A DNA stretch of 64,000 bases from Gammaproteobacteria bacterium (GCA_028818225.1 JAPPOG010000045.1:62001-126000); one strand, 5' to 3'. Shown: positions 11,415-19,637, numbered from the stretch's first letter. The notes: a model not told the origin generated them from the letters alone. A program made the numbers and translations.

Positions 11415-12098
11415 ATGCTAGACAAAGAAAATAAATCCCAACCTTACCATCACGGAAATGTGAAGGAAGCGCTGATAGATATAGCAATGAAACTCATTGA
11501 GTCCAATGAAGTGCAATTGTTGTCGTTACGTCGGCTTGCCAAAGAAGTGGGCATTACACCATCTGCGGTTTACAATCATTTCTCGGATAAAAATGCGTTG
11601 ATGCTGGCAATCAAAATTCGCCTCTACGATGAGTTCAATAAGTTTTTTGAGAATCGCTCCAGTAAGTCTGATGATCCTGAACAGGGTCTATTGGAAATCT
11701 GCCTTGCCTACTATCACTTTTCGCAGGAATACCCTTCACGGTTTCACTTCTTGTTCAGCTCTATACTGCCAATGGAATGGTCTACTCCGGAAATGGTAGA
11801 GATTTCCTGCCGCACCCTGGTAAAAACTCGCGGGTTGGTATTGAATATTTATGATAAATATAAAGTGCCTTGCAGTGAAGAAGATGTGGTGAATACAACA
11901 TTGCTTATATGGGCTCAACTACATGGCATTGTGGCATTAAAGAAATCAGGTTCAATTAAGGCAGCGATAGTCTATCAGGATTGGCCCGAAGCCTGTTCTA
12001 TGGTCAGCCATGAGCAAGTAGAAGGACTCATTCGCAATCATCTAAAAATGACAATCAACGCCATACTGAATATTCAGCACGCTGATAGCCATCACTAG
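11415..12098 (+). CDS. TetR/AcrR-family transcriptional regulator
   Basis: The ORF track starts at a TTG (11397); the ATG at 11415 (MLDKENKSQPYHHGNVKEAL) is the more usual start and gives 227 residues. The N-terminal helix-turn-helix is clear: LRRLAKEVGITPSAVYNHFSDKNALMLAI. The PYHHGN opening and the C-terminal region (FSQEYPSRFHFLF) resemble regulators with a WHG-type ligand-binding domain. It lies just after the RND/barrel remnants and may once have controlled them; that is inference from position. Confidence 0.88.
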   Translation: MLDKENKSQPYHHGNVKEALIDIAMKLIESNEVQLLSLRRLAKEVGITPSAVYNHFSDKNALMLAIKIRLYDEFNKFFENRSSKSDDPEQGLLEICLAYYHFSQEYPSRFHFLFSSILPMEWSTPEMVEISCRTLVKTRGLVLNIYDKYKVPCSEEDVVNTTLLIWAQLHGIVALKKSGSIKAAIVYQDWPEACSMVSHEQVEGLIRNHLKMTINAILNIQHADSHH

Positions 12099-12099
12099 C

Positions 12100-13332
12100 T
12101 TACCAATCTAAACCCATCGCTCTACGGGCTAATTGGTTCTTAACCGCTGACACATTATCCACGCCGCTCATACCGATGTTTCTGAGCCATCTTATTGGCA
12201 GTGCCTGTTCAGCAAATAAGTGTTTGAATCCTTCCATCAACCACATCATGCCGAGATTGTGTCCAATGCGTTTGCGCTGGTAGCGACCCAATACTGTTGG
12301 ATCGGCTACACTTCTTCCCACCTGCTGCCCATGCACAAGCTCTCTCGCTAGCACGGCGGCATCAAGAAATCCCAGATTAACTCCCTGACCGGCCAACGGG
12401 TGGATACTGTGGGCTGCATCTCCAATTAACACGACATTGCCTTTGACATAATCCACTGCATGTCGCTGGCGCAGAGGAAAGGAGAAGCGTTCGTCGCACC
12501 ACTGGATCGTTCCCAAACGACTTTCAATACACTGAGTTAGCTCAGCGCAGAATTCCTCATCATCCAATGCCAGTAACTCTTCTGCTCGTTCGGGAATTGC
12601 CGACCAGACAATTGAACAATAATTTTGTTCATGATCCACCGCACTTTTTGCCAGTGGCAAAAACGCCAGGGGGCCGGTTTCGATAAATCGTTGTAACGCT
12701 GTCTGTTGGTGCGGCAGCTCGGTTCGAACCGTCGTTACAATTGCATGGTGGTTATAGTCCCATTCCCGCGTTCTGAAGCCACAAAGTTCTCGAATTTTCG
12801 AATTGGCACCATCGGCGGCGATGACCAGTTTTGCACTTATGCTGTTTCCGCTTTCAGTTATGAGCCGGGAGAATTTATCCGCGTCCCGATGTGACTCAAT
12901 TCGCACTGGAGCCAGAAAACTGAGGTTTTCCTGTTCAGAAATATGGCGATAAAGCGCTTCGTTCAGAATTGAGTTTTCCACTATTGTTCCCAGTTCGGGC
13001 TGATTTAACTCAGCAGCGGCGAAACTGATACTTCCGGTTCCATCTGCATCCCAAACATTCATGTCGTAATAATTGCAACAGCGCTGTTTTTCAACATCAC
13101 CCCATACACCAAGCTCAGTGAAAAGTTTTTTGCTTGCGGCGGTTAGTGCACTTACTCTTGGATCGAGCTTTTCACTATCCGCACCAAACTTTGCTTGCCG
13201 ATTAGTAATGTCCATTCGATCTACCAGCGCAATTTGGAAAGGTGATTCCCGTAGCAAACAGGCCATAGTAGAGCCGACCATGCCTCCACCTACTATGACG
13301 ATATCGTAGTGCTGTTCATTGCCTGTATTCAT
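12100..13332 (-). CDS. UbiH/UbiI-family FAD-dependent ubiquinone hydroxylase
   Basis: A 410-residue flavoprotein monooxygenase. The FAD-binding GGGMVGS lies near residue 15, the second nucleotide motif VIAADGANSKIRELCG near 170, and GDAAHSIHPLAGQGVNLGFLDA near 300. The last is diagnostic of UbiH/UbiI/UbiF/VisC enzymes, which hydroxylate the ubiquinone ring. Two members occur in this window; by analogy with pepP-ubiH-visC gene order this distal one is the VisC/UbiI candidate, but specificity cannot be fixed by eye. It is convergent with the TetR gene, one base apart. Confidence 0.88.
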   Translation of the reverse strand: MNTGNEQHYDIVIVGGGMVGSTMACLLRESPFQIALVDRMDITNRQAKFGADSEKLDPRVSALTAASKKLFTELGVWGDVEKQRCCNYYDMNVWDADGTGSISFAAAELNQPELGTIVENSILNEALYRHISEQENLSFLAPVRIESHRDADKFSRLITESGNSISAKLVIAADGANSKIRELCGFRTREWDYNHHAIVTTVRTELPHQQTALQRFIETGPLAFLPLAKSAVDHEQNYCSIVWSAIPERAEELLALDDEEFCAELTQCIESRLGTIQWCDERFSFPLRQRHAVDYVKGNVVLIGDAAHSIHPLAGQGVNLGFLDAAVLARELVHGQQVGRSVADPTVLGRYQRKRIGHNLGMMWLMEGFKHLFAEQALPIRWLRNIGMSGVDNVSAVKNQLARRAMGLDW

Positions 13333-13457
13333 GGATTGCTATTATAAGCAGCAATAAGCAAAGTCTCTAACTTCCTGTTGTTTCCCGGTAGCTTGTATTG
13401 TTAGACTGCTGCGCTCAGTTGATTAGAAGACGGCAGCTTGGGCTGGAGAGTAGAAAA

Positions 13458-13922
13458 ATGAGTAACGTTGTGAGTACAGATCAATTAAGCGATTACCTTG
13501 GCAAGGAAGTTGGCCTGACCGACTGGTTTGAAGTTGACCAGGAGCGAATTAACAATTTCGCGGAAGCAACTGGTGATTTTCAGTACATTCATGTTGATGA
13601 GGAGCGCGCTGCAGAAACACCTTTTGGCGCAACTATAGCCCATGGATTCCTTACCCTGTCACTGCTAAGTAAACTCAGTCAAAAGGGCGGCGGTCTAAAA
13701 CTTGAAAATTCCGTAATGGGCATCAATTACGGTTTAGATAAAGTTCGCTTCATAAATCCAGTTAAAGCAAACAGTAAGATTCGCGCTCGTTTTGAATTAG
13801 TTAGCGCGGAAGAAAAGAAACCCAATCACTACCTGCTTAAACATAATGTGACGGTTGAAATTGAAGGTGAAGAAAAGCCGGCGCTAATTGCCGAATGGTT
13901 AGGTATGAGTGTAGTTGCTTAA
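13458..13922 (+). CDS. MaoC-like (R)-hydratase
   Basis: The ORF is open from 13398, but the ATG at 13458 with GGAGAG upstream gives the usual N terminus (MSNVVSTDQLSDYLGKEVGL), 154 residues. It is a single hotdog domain with the hydratase signature: ATGDFQYIHVDEERAAETPFGATIAHGF, which carries the catalytic Asp and His. Such enzymes hydrate trans-2-enoyl-CoA to (R)-3-hydroxyacyl-CoA or act on related thioesters. It and the following DUF1499 gene lie on the plus strand between two minus-strand ubiquinone genes. Confidence 0.9.
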   Translation: MSNVVSTDQLSDYLGKEVGLTDWFEVDQERINNFAEATGDFQYIHVDEERAAETPFGATIAHGFLTLSLLSKLSQKGGGLKLENSVMGINYGLDKVRFINPVKANSKIRARFELVSAEEKKPNHYLLKHNVTVEIEGEEKPALIAEWLGMSVVA

Positions 13923-13969
13923 TTAATAAGGCTTATTAGAGACCGTTACACGACTAAATTGGTGTATTG

Positions 13970-14377
13970 ATGAAAAAATTATTGTTCACACTTATCCCGT
14001 TTCTCTCTAGCTGCGCTGGTGAACCACCTCAGAATATCGGTGTAAGCGAAGGAAGACTTACCCCCTGCCCCGAATCACCTAATTGCGTTTCCAGTTTTGC
14101 AGATGATGAGGAGCATGGCATCGAACCATTGACTGCCAACCTTGAGCAAATTGAACGAGTCCTGGTCAGTCTCGACGAGGCCAACATTGTCAGCGCTTCG
14201 GACAATTACCTGTATGCAGAATTTACCAGTCGCATAATAGGTTATGTCGATGATGTTGAGTTTCTGTATGACCAGAACAACGGCATTACCCACGTGCGTT
14301 CAGCCTCGAGGCTTGGTTACAGTGATTTGGGTGCTAACAGGGCGAGAATCGAGAGAATACGAGAACTGACTCGCTAA
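13970..14377 (+). CDS. DUF1499-family lipoprotein
   Basis: From the ATG at 13970 (the track uses a TTG one codon earlier), 135 residues with a short signal peptide and a lipobox (FLSSC). The mature part begins TPCPESPNCVSS and ends SASRLGYSDLGANRARIE, both characteristic of DUF1499 proteins. The function of the domain is unknown. The stop is directly adjacent to the stop of the convergent ubiH gene. Confidence 0.85.
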   Translation: MKKLLFTLIPFLSSCAGEPPQNIGVSEGRLTPCPESPNCVSSFADDEEHGIEPLTANLEQIERVLVSLDEANIVSASDNYLYAEFTSRIIGYVDDVEFLYDQNNGITHVRSASRLGYSDLGANRARIERIRELTR

Positions 14378-15613
14378 TTAGCGTGCTACCAGCCCCATAG
14401 CCTGTTCGGCAAAGGATTTCCTGACCGCTGGGATTATTTCCAGGGATAATAATCCAAGTTTCCTGCTTGCAACGTTGGTTCCCCGGTTACTGGAAAACAG
14501 TTTCGTCAGGCTATCGGTGAACAGAATAGCTTTCTGTTGATCGAAATCTTGTCTATCAATATAGGATTGAAGCGTATTCATGCTCCCCAGCGATTCCTGG
14601 GTAACAACTGCCTGCTTCAGTGCGTCCACCAGGGCGCTAATATCTCTCAAAGCCAGATTTAAACCTTGCCCAGCCACTGGGTGCAAAGTGTGGGCAACAT
14701 TGCCCAGCAGAACTATGCCCGGCCTGATTTGCTCCTTAGCGATTGACAGGCTCAGGGGATAACAAAATTTATCCCCAATTCCCGTAATTCTACCCAGGCG
14801 ATTTCCAAAACTTTGTTGCAGAGCTTCAATAAATTCTTCGTCATCAAACTGCATTAGTGCATTACTGTTCTCATCCTCTACCGTCCAAACCAGGGAACAT
14901 CGATTCTCGCCTTCGAAATTTCTTAAGGGAAGAATTGCAAGCGGCCCTGAATCAGTAAACCGTTCGAAAGCAATATTGTTGTGTGCTTGTTCAAAAGAAA
15001 CATTGCTAATTATTGCATGCTGTCTATAGCTTTCTTTTGCTTGCTCTATACCAAGTTGCTGACAAATCGGTGAACGCCCACCATCAGCGAGCACCACCAG
15101 CCCGGCATGAATTGCATAGCTGCCTTCACCATTGGATACAGATAATTTCATACCATTGGGAACTGGCGAAATGTTTTCTATTGTTGCTGGTGCGAGAAAT
15201 TCAATGACGGACGATGTTTGCATTCTTGCGTTTAAAACCACGCCTAAACTTGCATTTTCAACCACATAACCAAGGGCTTCCACGTTTTGCTCTCCTCTAT
15301 TGAGAAGCGCAGAACCCAAACGTCCTTTATCAGAAACCTGAATCTCATGGATCGGCGTTACGCAGTCCTGCAACCCATCCCAGAGCTGCATTGATTCATA
15401 GATTTGCCTGGAACCAAAGGAGAGTGCCGTTGAACGTGCATCGAAACTTGGCTGTAACTCTTTAGCAGTGTCTGGCCCGGCTGCTTCAATCACTAACACT
15501 GAAGGACATTTTTCTTTTAGCGATTGGCTCAATGCCTGGGCGAAACTCGCCCCCACCATGCCGCCACCGACGACAACGATATCGTAGTTTTCCGCAGGAG
15601 TTTCAATATCCAT
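14378..15613 (-). CDS. ubiH: UbiH-type 2-polyprenyl-6-methoxyphenol hydroxylase
   Basis: A 411-residue flavoprotein with GGGMVGASFA near residue 16, LVVLADGGRSPICQQLGI near 180 and GNVAHTLHPVAGQGLNLALRD near 303. In this last motif the usual Asp is Asn (GNVAHT), as in UbiH itself. Position directly downstream of pepP, with six bases between, supports UbiH over the other family members. It acts in the late steps of ubiquinone biosynthesis in the Ubi complex. The gene probably shares a transcript with pepP. Confidence 0.88.
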   Translation of the reverse strand: MDIETPAENYDIVVVGGGMVGASFAQALSQSLKEKCPSVLVIEAAGPDTAKELQPSFDARSTALSFGSRQIYESMQLWDGLQDCVTPIHEIQVSDKGRLGSALLNRGEQNVEALGYVVENASLGVVLNARMQTSSVIEFLAPATIENISPVPNGMKLSVSNGEGSYAIHAGLVVLADGGRSPICQQLGIEQAKESYRQHAIISNVSFEQAHNNIAFERFTDSGPLAILPLRNFEGENRCSLVWTVEDENSNALMQFDDEEFIEALQQSFGNRLGRITGIGDKFCYPLSLSIAKEQIRPGIVLLGNVAHTLHPVAGQGLNLALRDISALVDALKQAVVTQESLGSMNTLQSYIDRQDFDQQKAILFTDSLTKLFSSNRGTNVASRKLGLLSLEIIPAVRKSFAEQAMGLVAR

Positions 15614-15619
15614 GTTTTC

Positions 15620-16939
15620 TCAGTAAGCAGCAGCCATAAACGATTCAATCTCCTGAACCGTCTTGGGAATTCCAGTACTTAGAATTTTGTGGCCAGTCTT
15701 GGTAACGAGAACATCGTCTTCTATGCGAACGCCAATACCGCGCCATTTCTTTGGTACTTTGGAATTTGCAGGTGAGATGTAGATTCCAGGCTCAATCGTT
15801 GTAACCATGCCAGGTTCCAGAAGCCGCCAGTGGTCATCAATCTTATAGTCTCCAACGTCATGTACATCCATGCCTAACCAATGGCCAACGCGATGCATAT
15901 AAAAATCTTTGTAGGCTCCATTTTTAACTAGCTGCGCTGGTCGCCCTTGCAACAGCCCCAGTTTTACCAGTCCCTGGGTGATCACTTTGACCGATGCATT
16001 ATGAGGCGCATCCCAGGGGGTGCCTGGCTTAACAGCCGCTATCGCTGCCTCTTGTGCTTGTAGAACGATTTCATAGATTGCTTTCTGCTCTTCGCTGAAC
16101 TTGCCACTCGCAGGAAAGGTGCGAGTAATGTCAGACGCATAATGTTGGTACTCACAGCCAGCATCTATAAGTACTAGGTCTCCCTTTTTAACCTCGGCGT
16201 TGTTCGTGTCATAGTGCAACACACAGGCGTTGTCCCCGGCCCCGACTATCGATACATAGGCTGGTGAGCGACTGCCATTTCTAGTAAAGGCATACAGTAG
16301 CTCAGCTTCCAGCTCATATTCCATTACCCCGGGCCTGCATCGAGTCATTGCAGCCTTATGCCCTTCCGCTGAAATCCTGGCTGCTTTTTCCATAAGTTTA
16401 ATTTCCGCCGGGCTTTTATGCAGCCTTTGTTCATGCAGCAAGTGGTCCAGTACCAGGAATTCACTGGGCGGATGCGGACCAATTTTAGTCTTGTTCCTAA
16501 TTACCTTTACCCAATCCATTACGCGATTATCGAAGTCATTGTCCTTACCCATCGAATAATAAACTCGGTCACGTCCTTCGATTAATCCTGGAATAATGTC
16601 ATCAATATCATCAATTGGATAAGCGTCATCTACTCCTAACTCTGCAATGGCTGCATCAGGTCCAAGGATATAGCCATTCCACAACTCTTTTTCGCGGTTT
16701 TTTTCCTGGCAAAACAAAACGGCTTCGCCCTGTCGTCTTCCGGGAATTAAAGCTAGCAAGGCATGAGGCTCGGAGAATCCGGTTAAATAGTAGAAATCGC
16801 TATTCTGGCGATAGGGATATTCAGCATCATTATTACGCACACGCGGCGGTGCGGAACCCAATAGTGCAATGCTATTAGATTCCATGTGACCCATTAATTC
16901 CTTTCTTCGCTTACTAAATTCCCGTTTACTGATTCCCAT
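15620..16939 (-). CDS. pepP: Xaa-Pro aminopeptidase
   Basis: A 439-residue protein with the creatinase-like N-terminal domain followed by a pita-bread metallopeptidase domain. Metal ligands are visible in DAGCEYQHYASDITRTFP, HRVGHWLGMDVHDVG, TTIEPGIYI and GIRIEDDVLV. It removes the N-terminal residue from peptides with proline in the second position, in the cytosol with two Mn ions. It heads a minus-strand operon with ubiH and diverges from the TIGR02449-zapA operon, the common gammaproteobacterial arrangement. Confidence 0.95.
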   Translation of the reverse strand: MGISKREFSKRRKELMGHMESNSIALLGSAPPRVRNNDAEYPYRQNSDFYYLTGFSEPHALLALIPGRRQGEAVLFCQEKNREKELWNGYILGPDAAIAELGVDDAYPIDDIDDIIPGLIEGRDRVYYSMGKDNDFDNRVMDWVKVIRNKTKIGPHPPSEFLVLDHLLHEQRLHKSPAEIKLMEKAARISAEGHKAAMTRCRPGVMEYELEAELLYAFTRNGSRSPAYVSIVGAGDNACVLHYDTNNAEVKKGDLVLIDAGCEYQHYASDITRTFPASGKFSEEQKAIYEIVLQAQEAAIAAVKPGTPWDAPHNASVKVITQGLVKLGLLQGRPAQLVKNGAYKDFYMHRVGHWLGMDVHDVGDYKIDDHWRLLEPGMVTTIEPGIYISPANSKVPKKWRGIGVRIEDDVLVTKTGHKILSTGIPKTVQEIESFMAAAY

Positions 16940-17190
16940 ACCGCCCTACTTTTAAAACTCAATCTTTATGCTCGTATGCCTGTAAGTCTTTGCTTTTATA
17001 CAACTTAAAAAGCAAGCGACCAAGCATATAAGGGACTGATTCAGGAACCAAGCCCCAATTTTTCTAATTCCATTATTGACCGATTTTCCACGCGGCTCTA
17101 TAGTTACAGCACTTTTAATGTAAATCATAAACTTATGCCAATAGTCTATTGCGGCTATTGGATTTTAGATAACAAAAAATTAAGAAAAAA

Positions 17191-17406
17191 ATGGCCGAAA
17201 TTAGCGAAGACAGATTTGATTCCCTGAATGCGAAAGTCGATGATCTAATCGAACTTTGTGTAGAAATGAAGCGCGAAAATCAAGCACTTAAAGCCAACGA
17301 AAGCAGCTGGCAAGCAGAGCGTAAAGAACTTTTAGAGCGCAATCGAGAAGCAAAATCAAAATTGGAATCTATCCTTGTCAGATTAAAAGCCATGGACAAC
17401 TCTTAA
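17191..17406 (+). CDS. TIGR02449-family coiled-coil protein
   Basis: A 71-residue, highly charged protein, all helical and probably a coiled coil throughout (LNAKVDDLIELCVEMKRENQAL, then an AERKELLERNREAKSKL stretch). It precedes zapA by 16 bases, as TIGR02449 proteins do in many gammaproteobacteria. A role in division is suspected from this linkage but not established. Confidence 0.88.
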   Translation: MAEISEDRFDSLNAKVDDLIELCVEMKRENQALKANESSWQAERKELLERNREAKSKLESILVRLKAMDNS

Positions 17407-17422
17407 TATTCCGGACTGAATC

Positions 17423-17737
17423 ATGAGTGACTCGCCCTCTGCAGTACAAGTTAAAATCCTGGACAAAGAGTATCAGGTAAATTGCCCACCATCTGATCAG
17501 GAAGCACTGTTAAAATCTGCTCGTTATCTCGATGAAAATATGCGCAAGATAAAAGGTCGTGGCAATATTCATGGCGCGGAAAAAATTGCAGTAATGGCAG
17601 CCCTCAATATCACGCATGATATGTTGCGAAAAAATCGATTGATAAATGAGACGCGACACGTAACTGCGCAACAGGTTAAAGGCCTGGAAGACAAAATCGA
17701 TACCGCGTTAGCCACCTCACGCCAACTCGAAATCTAA
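17423..17737 (+). CDS. zapA: Cell division protein ZapA
   Basis: A 104-residue protein with the ZapA domain: VKILDKEYQVNCPPSDQEAL, then SARYLDENMRKIK and EKIAVMAALNITHD, followed by a C-terminal coiled coil. It binds FtsZ and promotes bundling at the division ring. The family is found just upstream of 6S RNA and the 5-formyl-THF cyclo-ligase, exactly as here. Confidence 0.93.
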   Translation: MSDSPSAVQVKILDKEYQVNCPPSDQEALLKSARYLDENMRKIKGRGNIHGAEKIAVMAALNITHDMLRKNRLINETRHVTAQQVKGLEDKIDTALATSRQLEI

Positions 17738-17740
17738 CTG

Positions 17741-17774
17741 TAACGAAGCTAGTTGCGTTGCTGATACTTCGTTA
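17741..17774 (+). repeat. Hairpin directly after zapA
   Basis: A perfect 8-base stem, TAACGAAG and CTTCGTTA, with an 18-base loop begins three bases after the zapA stop. It lacks a following T run, so it is not a standard terminator; it may protect the 3' end or act with Rho. Confidence 0.5.
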
Positions 17775-17915
17775 AAAACCGTTTCAGTCGGTCACTTAGA
17801 GAACGATAAACTCCCTCCTTTCACCGGGTTTTGCCTCGTCTCAGCTTCCTCACTGACGCTTCTCGAATTCATTGGTTCTGCACCTCACTTAGCGAATATT
17901 CCTGCTTGGTTCTTT

Positions 17916-17935
17916 GTGACACAGCGGTGTGTCAC
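17916..17935. repeat. Perfect 20-bp palindrome upstream of 6S RNA
   Basis: GTGACACA-GCGG-TGTGTCAC is a perfect inverted repeat with an 8-base arm. It lies about 95 bases upstream of the inferred 6S RNA start. No T run follows, so it may be an operator rather than a terminator; no cognate regulator is known to me. Confidence 0.45.
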
Positions 17936-17976
17936 TGCACAGTTCTTGTATGCTCATGTTCTTGTTTTAGAACAGC

Positions 17977-18005
17977 TTTCCTACTCCGAGAACGCGATAT
18001 ATACT
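17977..18005 (+). promoter_or_regulatory. Putative sigma-70 promoter of 6S RNA
   Basis: TATACT at 18000-18005 matches the -10 box well. TTTCCT at 17977-17982, 17 bases upstream, is a weak -35. The predicted start, about 18012, coincides with the 5' base of the 6S closing stem. Confidence 0.55.
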
Positions 18006-18011
18006 AAATAA

Positions 18012-18196
18012 AGAGTTCCCTAGGACATTTGCCAATCAAAAGTGTTCTTGAGCCGATATCGTAATAACCGGAGGCAACTCGTCAGATGTTGGTGTGCATG
18101 TCCGCAAGTCGGAAAGCCTTATGCATCGCGGGAGCCACCACCTGAACCTTTGGGTTCAGGGCAAGTTTGATAGCGGTGTTCCGGGGGACTTGACTC
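18012..18196 (+). ncRNA. ssrS: 6S RNA
   Basis: About 185 bases between zapA and the 5-formyl-THF cyclo-ligase gene, the usual location. Recognisable blocks shared with E. coli 6S RNA are GAGCCGATAT, TGTGCATGTCCGC, GGAAAGCCTTA and the hairpin ACCTGAACC-TTTG-GGTTCAGG. The ends pair as a closing stem (AGTTCCC with GGGGACT, then GGACA with TGTTCC). 6S RNA binds the sigma-70 holoenzyme and mimics an open promoter in stationary phase. The ends are inferred from the pairing, to within a few bases. Confidence 0.88.
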
Positions 18197-18227
18197 TTTT
18201 CGCAAGGGTTCTGTTTTATCTCAATCT

Positions 18228-18824
18228 ATGAATGCTGAAGAACGCCAGGAATTACGGGATAAGCTTCGACAAGCCCGGCGGGATTTAAACCCGGAGCAAC
18301 AGGAAGCAGCTGCTAAAGGAATGCATGATCTCGTGGTCGAGCAGGATTTCTTTACTAATGCTTCGCATATAGCTTTTTATCAAGGAGTAGATGGTGAGAT
18401 AAATCCCGGGTTTCTTTTGGAAAAAGCATTAGCTCAAGGGAAAACCTGTTATCTACCGACATTGTCAGAAAACACTCCTGATCAAATGTCCTTCGCATCT
18501 TTCGATAGTGCTACTGAATTAGTTGAAAACGAATGGGGTATTCGTGAACCCCCTATCACCGATGAAGATGTTTCCCCTACCAACTTCGATGTGGTTTTTG
18601 TGCCCCTGGTAGGTTTCGATGAAAACTGTTTTCGCCTGGGGATGGGTAAAGGTTTCTACGATCGCACTTTCAGTTTCAAGATCTTTAATCGACGCAGTCG
18701 GCCTCTACTGATTGGCCTGGCCCACAAATGCCAGCTAACCGATTCGTTTCCGACTGAAAGTTGGGATGTGAGACTGGATGCGGTGATCACCGACGAAAAA
18801 ATATACCGCCCTGATACTGCATAG
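18228..18824 (+). CDS. 5-formyltetrahydrofolate cyclo-ligase
   Basis: A 198-residue protein of normal family length. Family motifs are visible: HIAFYQGVDGEINPG near residue 44, WGIREP near 105, and the ATP/folate-binding block VFVPLVGFDENCFRLGMGKGFYDRTF near 125-150. It converts 5-formyl-THF to 5,10-methenyl-THF with ATP. It follows 6S RNA by 32 bases and is probably transcribed from the same promoter, as the E. coli ssrS-ygfA unit is. Confidence 0.93.
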   Translation: MNAEERQELRDKLRQARRDLNPEQQEAAAKGMHDLVVEQDFFTNASHIAFYQGVDGEINPGFLLEKALAQGKTCYLPTLSENTPDQMSFASFDSATELVENEWGIREPPITDEDVSPTNFDVVFVPLVGFDENCFRLGMGKGFYDRTFSFKIFNRRSRPLLIGLAHKCQLTDSFPTESWDVRLDAVITDEKIYRPDTA

Positions 18825-18924
18825 GGCGGAATACTGAGCTACTTCACTACCTATCCGTGGCTAAGCTTTCCTTTGTCATTATCCGGGAACCCAACCAATT
18901 GAGGTTCCTTAATTCTTCTCTTGC

Positions 18925-19017
18925 TTACATTAAGGCGCTTTGAGCGACGCTGCTGGCCAAGACACTGACCACAAACAGGGTGACCACTACCATAACCATA
19001 TCCGGCTTCTTACTCAT
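18925..19017 (-). CDS. Single-span membrane micropeptide, 30 residues
   Basis: Too short for the ORF track. From the ATG at 19015-19017 (minus strand) it reads MSKKPDMVMVVVTLFVVSVL and ends with ALM before TAA. A basic cytosolic end (SKKPD) precedes about 20 hydrophobic residues. GGAG lies upstream of the start at a workable distance. I recall similar KPD-plus-one-helix micropeptides in pseudomonads, but that is memory, not a search. It is alone in its orientation between the folate gene and the repeat region. Confidence 0.5.
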   Translation of the reverse strand: MSKKPDMVMVVVTLFVVSVLASSVAQSALM

Positions 19018-19162
19018 GTCCCGCTCCGTTGCTGTTTCAACGTACAAGTGCCTTAACGGCCCGATTATTTAAAGCTTTAGGCCTAATTTTCTCTAAAAAA
19101 CAACAGACTACTGAATATAGTTAATGTGCACTTAATGTCGGCCTTTTCCTTTAAGCGATCCC

Positions 19163-19305
19163 GCACTTAACTATCAGTCCCTGTGGCTCGCACTTGCAGC
19201 CGTCCCGGCTTCTCTCCTTCGGTCGGGAGCCCTGTAATACTGTCTCCCCTCGGTCAGTCGATCCTGCGTTTTTATGCGACGCCATAGGGACTGACAGTTC
19301 TGTGC
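19163..19305 (+). repeat. Palindromic structured element, copy 1
   Basis: About 143 bases that can fold into one long hairpin. The arms (CAGTCCCTGTGGC on the left, GCCATAGGGACTG on the right, with GCAC/GTGC further out) give roughly 30 imperfect pairs. The core contains CTTGCAGCCGTCCCGGCT, an inner hairpin GGCT...GAGCC, then CAGTCGATCCTGCG. The core is shared with copy 2 at 19496-19637 in inverse orientation, while the arms differ between copies. It could be a small mobile palindromic unit or a structured RNA. Confidence 0.65.
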
Positions 19306-19370
19306 TCGTGCTAATAATTTGCCTTTTCTTCTTTTGGGGGATGGCACTGCATTCAAAATGATTGGGGTTG

Positions 19371-19428
19371 GGCAGTGATTTTCGTTCCGGTGGGCCATCC
19401 CTGGGCGCCAGTCACGAAAATTCCCTGC
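19371..19428. repeat. Hairpin between the two palindromic elements
   Basis: GCAG-TG-ATTTTCGT on the left pairs with ACGAAAAT-TCC-CTGC on the right around a GC-rich loop. It lacks the core sequence of the two larger elements, so it is a separate structure or a badly decayed third copy. Confidence 0.45.
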
Positions 19429-19495
19429 TTGGCCCTGACCTGATCAATTCAGCGCCAGCCTGGAATAGTAAGAATCTGCAAAATGATCAGCACCA

Positions 19496-19637
19496 GCGAT
19501 GGATTGGCGACCCCTTTGATTCAGCATAAGAGCGCAGCATCGACTGGCCGAGAGAGTTGCTTTTCAGGCTCTCGAGAGAAGGAGGGGAGCCGGGACGGCT
19601 GCAAGCGCTGAAACAGAAGGGGTCGCCAATTTATCGC
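19496..19637 (-). repeat. Palindromic structured element, copy 2 (inverted)
   Basis: About 142 bases. The arms are ATTGGCGACCCCTT on the left and AAGGGGTCGCCAAT on the right, extended by CGAT/ATCG outside and by TTCAGC/GCTGAA inside. Read on the minus strand its core is CTTGCAGCCGTCCCGGCT, then an inner hairpin GGCT...GAGCC, then CAGTCGATGCTGCG, almost as in copy 1. The inner hairpin bases differ from copy 1 but still pair. There is no obvious target-site duplication. Confidence 0.65.

Noticed and set aside
17741-17774. Rho-independent terminator after zapA
   Set aside because: The stem is perfect but the loop is 18 bases and no T run follows, only AAAAACC.
19174-19398. 74-residue minus-strand ORF in the repeat region
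   Set aside because: It runs across copy 1 of the palindromic element and the neighbouring hairpin, has a composition rich in Arg and Gly from GC-rich stems, and lacks a ribosome site or any recognisable domain.
19163-19637. Integron attC sites
   Set aside because: The arms do not carry the RYYYAAC and GTTRRRY ends, the conserved part is the core and not the ends, and no integrase or gene cassette is nearby.
19163-19637. Retron non-coding RNA (a1/a2 inverted arms)
   Set aside because: The long terminal arms are suggestive, but there is no reverse transcriptase gene in the window and two copies face each other.
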